Shown here: piece after piece, positions 63,040-64,000 of the stretch
Numbering within the stretch: position 1 is the stretch's first letter
Layout: every line of letters starts with the position of its first letter
Origin: Agarivorans sp050870875
GTDB taxonomy: Bacteria > Pseudomonadota > Gammaproteobacteria > Enterobacterales > Celerinatantimonadaceae
DNA length: 64,000 bases
NCBI RefSeq assembly: GCF_050870875.2
Contig: NZ_CP194041.2
Location: forward strand, 2,418,001 to 2,482,000
Reading direction: 5' to 3'
The notes under the pieces: model-generated
Told to the model about the DNA's origin: nothing
The model's database searches: none
What the model saw: the letters and a program-made list of their open reading frames with translations, nothing else
Program-made: the position numbers and the translations under genes

Positions 63040-63237
63040 GATGATAACTCCCCAAATAAATAACTATTGATAGTTTAGACTATAAAACGTTTCGTTAGTT
63101 TGGGTGTCTTGTTTGCCGACCCCCGGACTGTGATGCAAATTCAATAACAGGTGTTAACCCTTTATTTCCATTCAATAACCACATAGAAAGTGGTAGATTG
63201 TTGTTTGCGTAATCATGAAAGAATAAGGACATTCTGT

Positions 63238-64000
63238 ATGAAGCTTGCGAACATCCTCTCTGCTGTCAACCAAGTCGAAAAATCTAAGTTTATCAATTTC
63301 ATTGATCGCATCTGTAATGATGCTATAGAGCACGATAAAGAGCTTGCTCGTCGAGTCCGAAACCTAGATGGCCAGATAAAGAACGCCTCTAGTAGTGAAA
63401 TCACGCAACTGTTCAAATTGGTACTCCCATATTACGAAAAGAGTGTCAAAGCGCAGCTGGCAATGCTTGGAGTTCAGGCATCTTTGTTAGTAAACATACT
63501 AAGTCGAGATGGCAATTGTATCGCTAGAATTTCCTGGATCGAGTCGCTGTACACAAAAGAGTGGAAGCTTATTAACCAACGTTCTAAAGAGTTGGCGGAA
63601 ACCATGCAGAGAACAAGTGAGCAAGATGCCTTTGATGAATCGAAAAGATTGGATATTTATTTCTCATGTCTCAGCGAAGCTTACACAAACGATGAGAAAA
63701 ACAATCGTGAAGCGAAAATTACTGATGACGAACGAGGGGTCCTAAATTTACTCGCACACAAGCTTGACATTACATCCGACGATAAATCTGCTCTAGAGCA
63801 TTTAGTAAATGCTATTCCCCAGACTGGCGTACAAGATGCGTTAAACACATTGCGCGAAATTGGCTTACTGTTTATCAGCCGAAAGCGCCACATGGTCTAT
63901 GTGCCAGATGAAATTGTGTCCATGCTTAACAACATGCTAGGTAAAGATCTTGCGGATAAGCATGTCCTGAGAATCTTGCGGACATTCAGCGATGCAGAAC
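63238..64000 (+). CDS. Unrecognised large protein, partial at window edge
   Basis: An uninterrupted frame of 254 codons from ATG 63238 (AAGGA ten bases upstream) to the window end. It begins MKLANILSAVNQVEKSKFIN. The visible part is mostly helical and charged, with a possible winged-helix segment at about 215-250 (ALNTLREIGLLFISRKRHMVYVPDEIV). No nucleotide-binding or catalytic motif appears in the visible part. It follows a transposase remnant, so an accessory or defence-island gene is possible, but that is speculation. Confidence 0.7.
   Translation, partial: MKLANILSAVNQVEKSKFINFIDRICNDAIEHDKELARRVRNLDGQIKNASSSEITQLFKLVLPYYEKSVKAQLAMLGVQASLLVNILSRDGNCIARISWIESLYTKEWKLINQRSKELAETMQRTSEQDAFDESKRLDIYFSCLSEAYTNDEKNNREAKITDDERGVLNLLAHKLDITSDDKSALEHLVNAIPQTGVQDALNTLREIGLLFISRKRHMVYVPDEIVSMLNNMLGKDLADKHVLRILRTFSDAE

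Overview
The window reads as chromosomal DNA of a marine, polarly flagellated gammaproteobacterium of the Alteromonadales/Shewanella/Vibrio type. The grounds are gene order and family content: rlmL-glutaredoxin-uup-DUF3466-rmf-fabA-lonH, rnt divergent from motY (the sodium-driven motor protein), rsxABCDGE-nth, nrdDG, several c-di-GMP proteins, and two kinds of C-terminal surface-sorting signal (GlyGly-CTERM-like and PEP-CTERM). The genus cannot be fixed from sequence alone.

Layout. 0.3-7.6 kb: glycogen phosphorylase, AstE-like desuccinylase, and the ydiJ-menI pair. 8.07-8.97 kb: six initiator tRNA-fMet genes in an exact 164-bp tandem repeat. 9.1-16.1 kb: rlmL to fabA housekeeping block with rmf. 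16.2-21.2 kb: Lon-like protease, Na+/H+ antiporter, RNase T and motY, with a clear sigma-28 promoter for motY. 21.3-27.6 kb: a minus-strand seven-gene cluster (thermostable-hemolysin family protein, acyl-CoA ligase-like enzyme, haem-oxygenase-fold diiron-type protein, SDR, TPR lipid/periplasmic protein, QseB/QseC-like two-component pair), preceded by a CTTAAG-N5-CTTAAG direct repeat that fits PmrA/QseB-type regulators. It looks like a self-regulated biosynthetic operon. 28-34.7 kb: rsxABCDGE-nth, with a long tandem repeat in RsxC. 34.8-37.6 kb: anaerobic ribonucleotide reductase and its activase, behind FNR-like and paired NrdR-like sites. 37.6-39.5 kb: a degenerate GGDEF/EAL protein. 39.6-40.1 kb: five tRNA-Asn genes. 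41.3-53.1 kb: uvrB, tpiA, elyC, aspartate aminotransferase, diguanylate cyclase, REC-HD-GYP phosphodiesterase, yaeQ, a SEC-C protein, a candidate small RNA, DUF134 and a CSS-motif EAL protein.

53.3-62.0 kb is the most unusual region. Two unrelated secreted enzymes, an ExeM-like extracellular nuclease/phosphatase and a LamG-LamG-GH43 glycosidase, both end in nearly the same dockerin-like Ca-binding tail. Each is followed 11 bp later by a nearly identical small secreted protein with a cohesin-like domain and a PEP-CTERM anchor. The shared part is a 765-bp cassette (dockerin tail, cohesin-like gene, terminator) present twice at a constant 5272-bp offset. I read this as a minimal cohesin-dockerin surface-display module joined to exosortase sorting, spread by cassette duplication. 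An AraC regulator and an NTF2-like protein lie between the copies.

62-64 kb is accessory: a 52-residue membrane protein, a decayed Y1 (REP-associated type) transposase, and the start of a large unrecognised protein running off the right edge.
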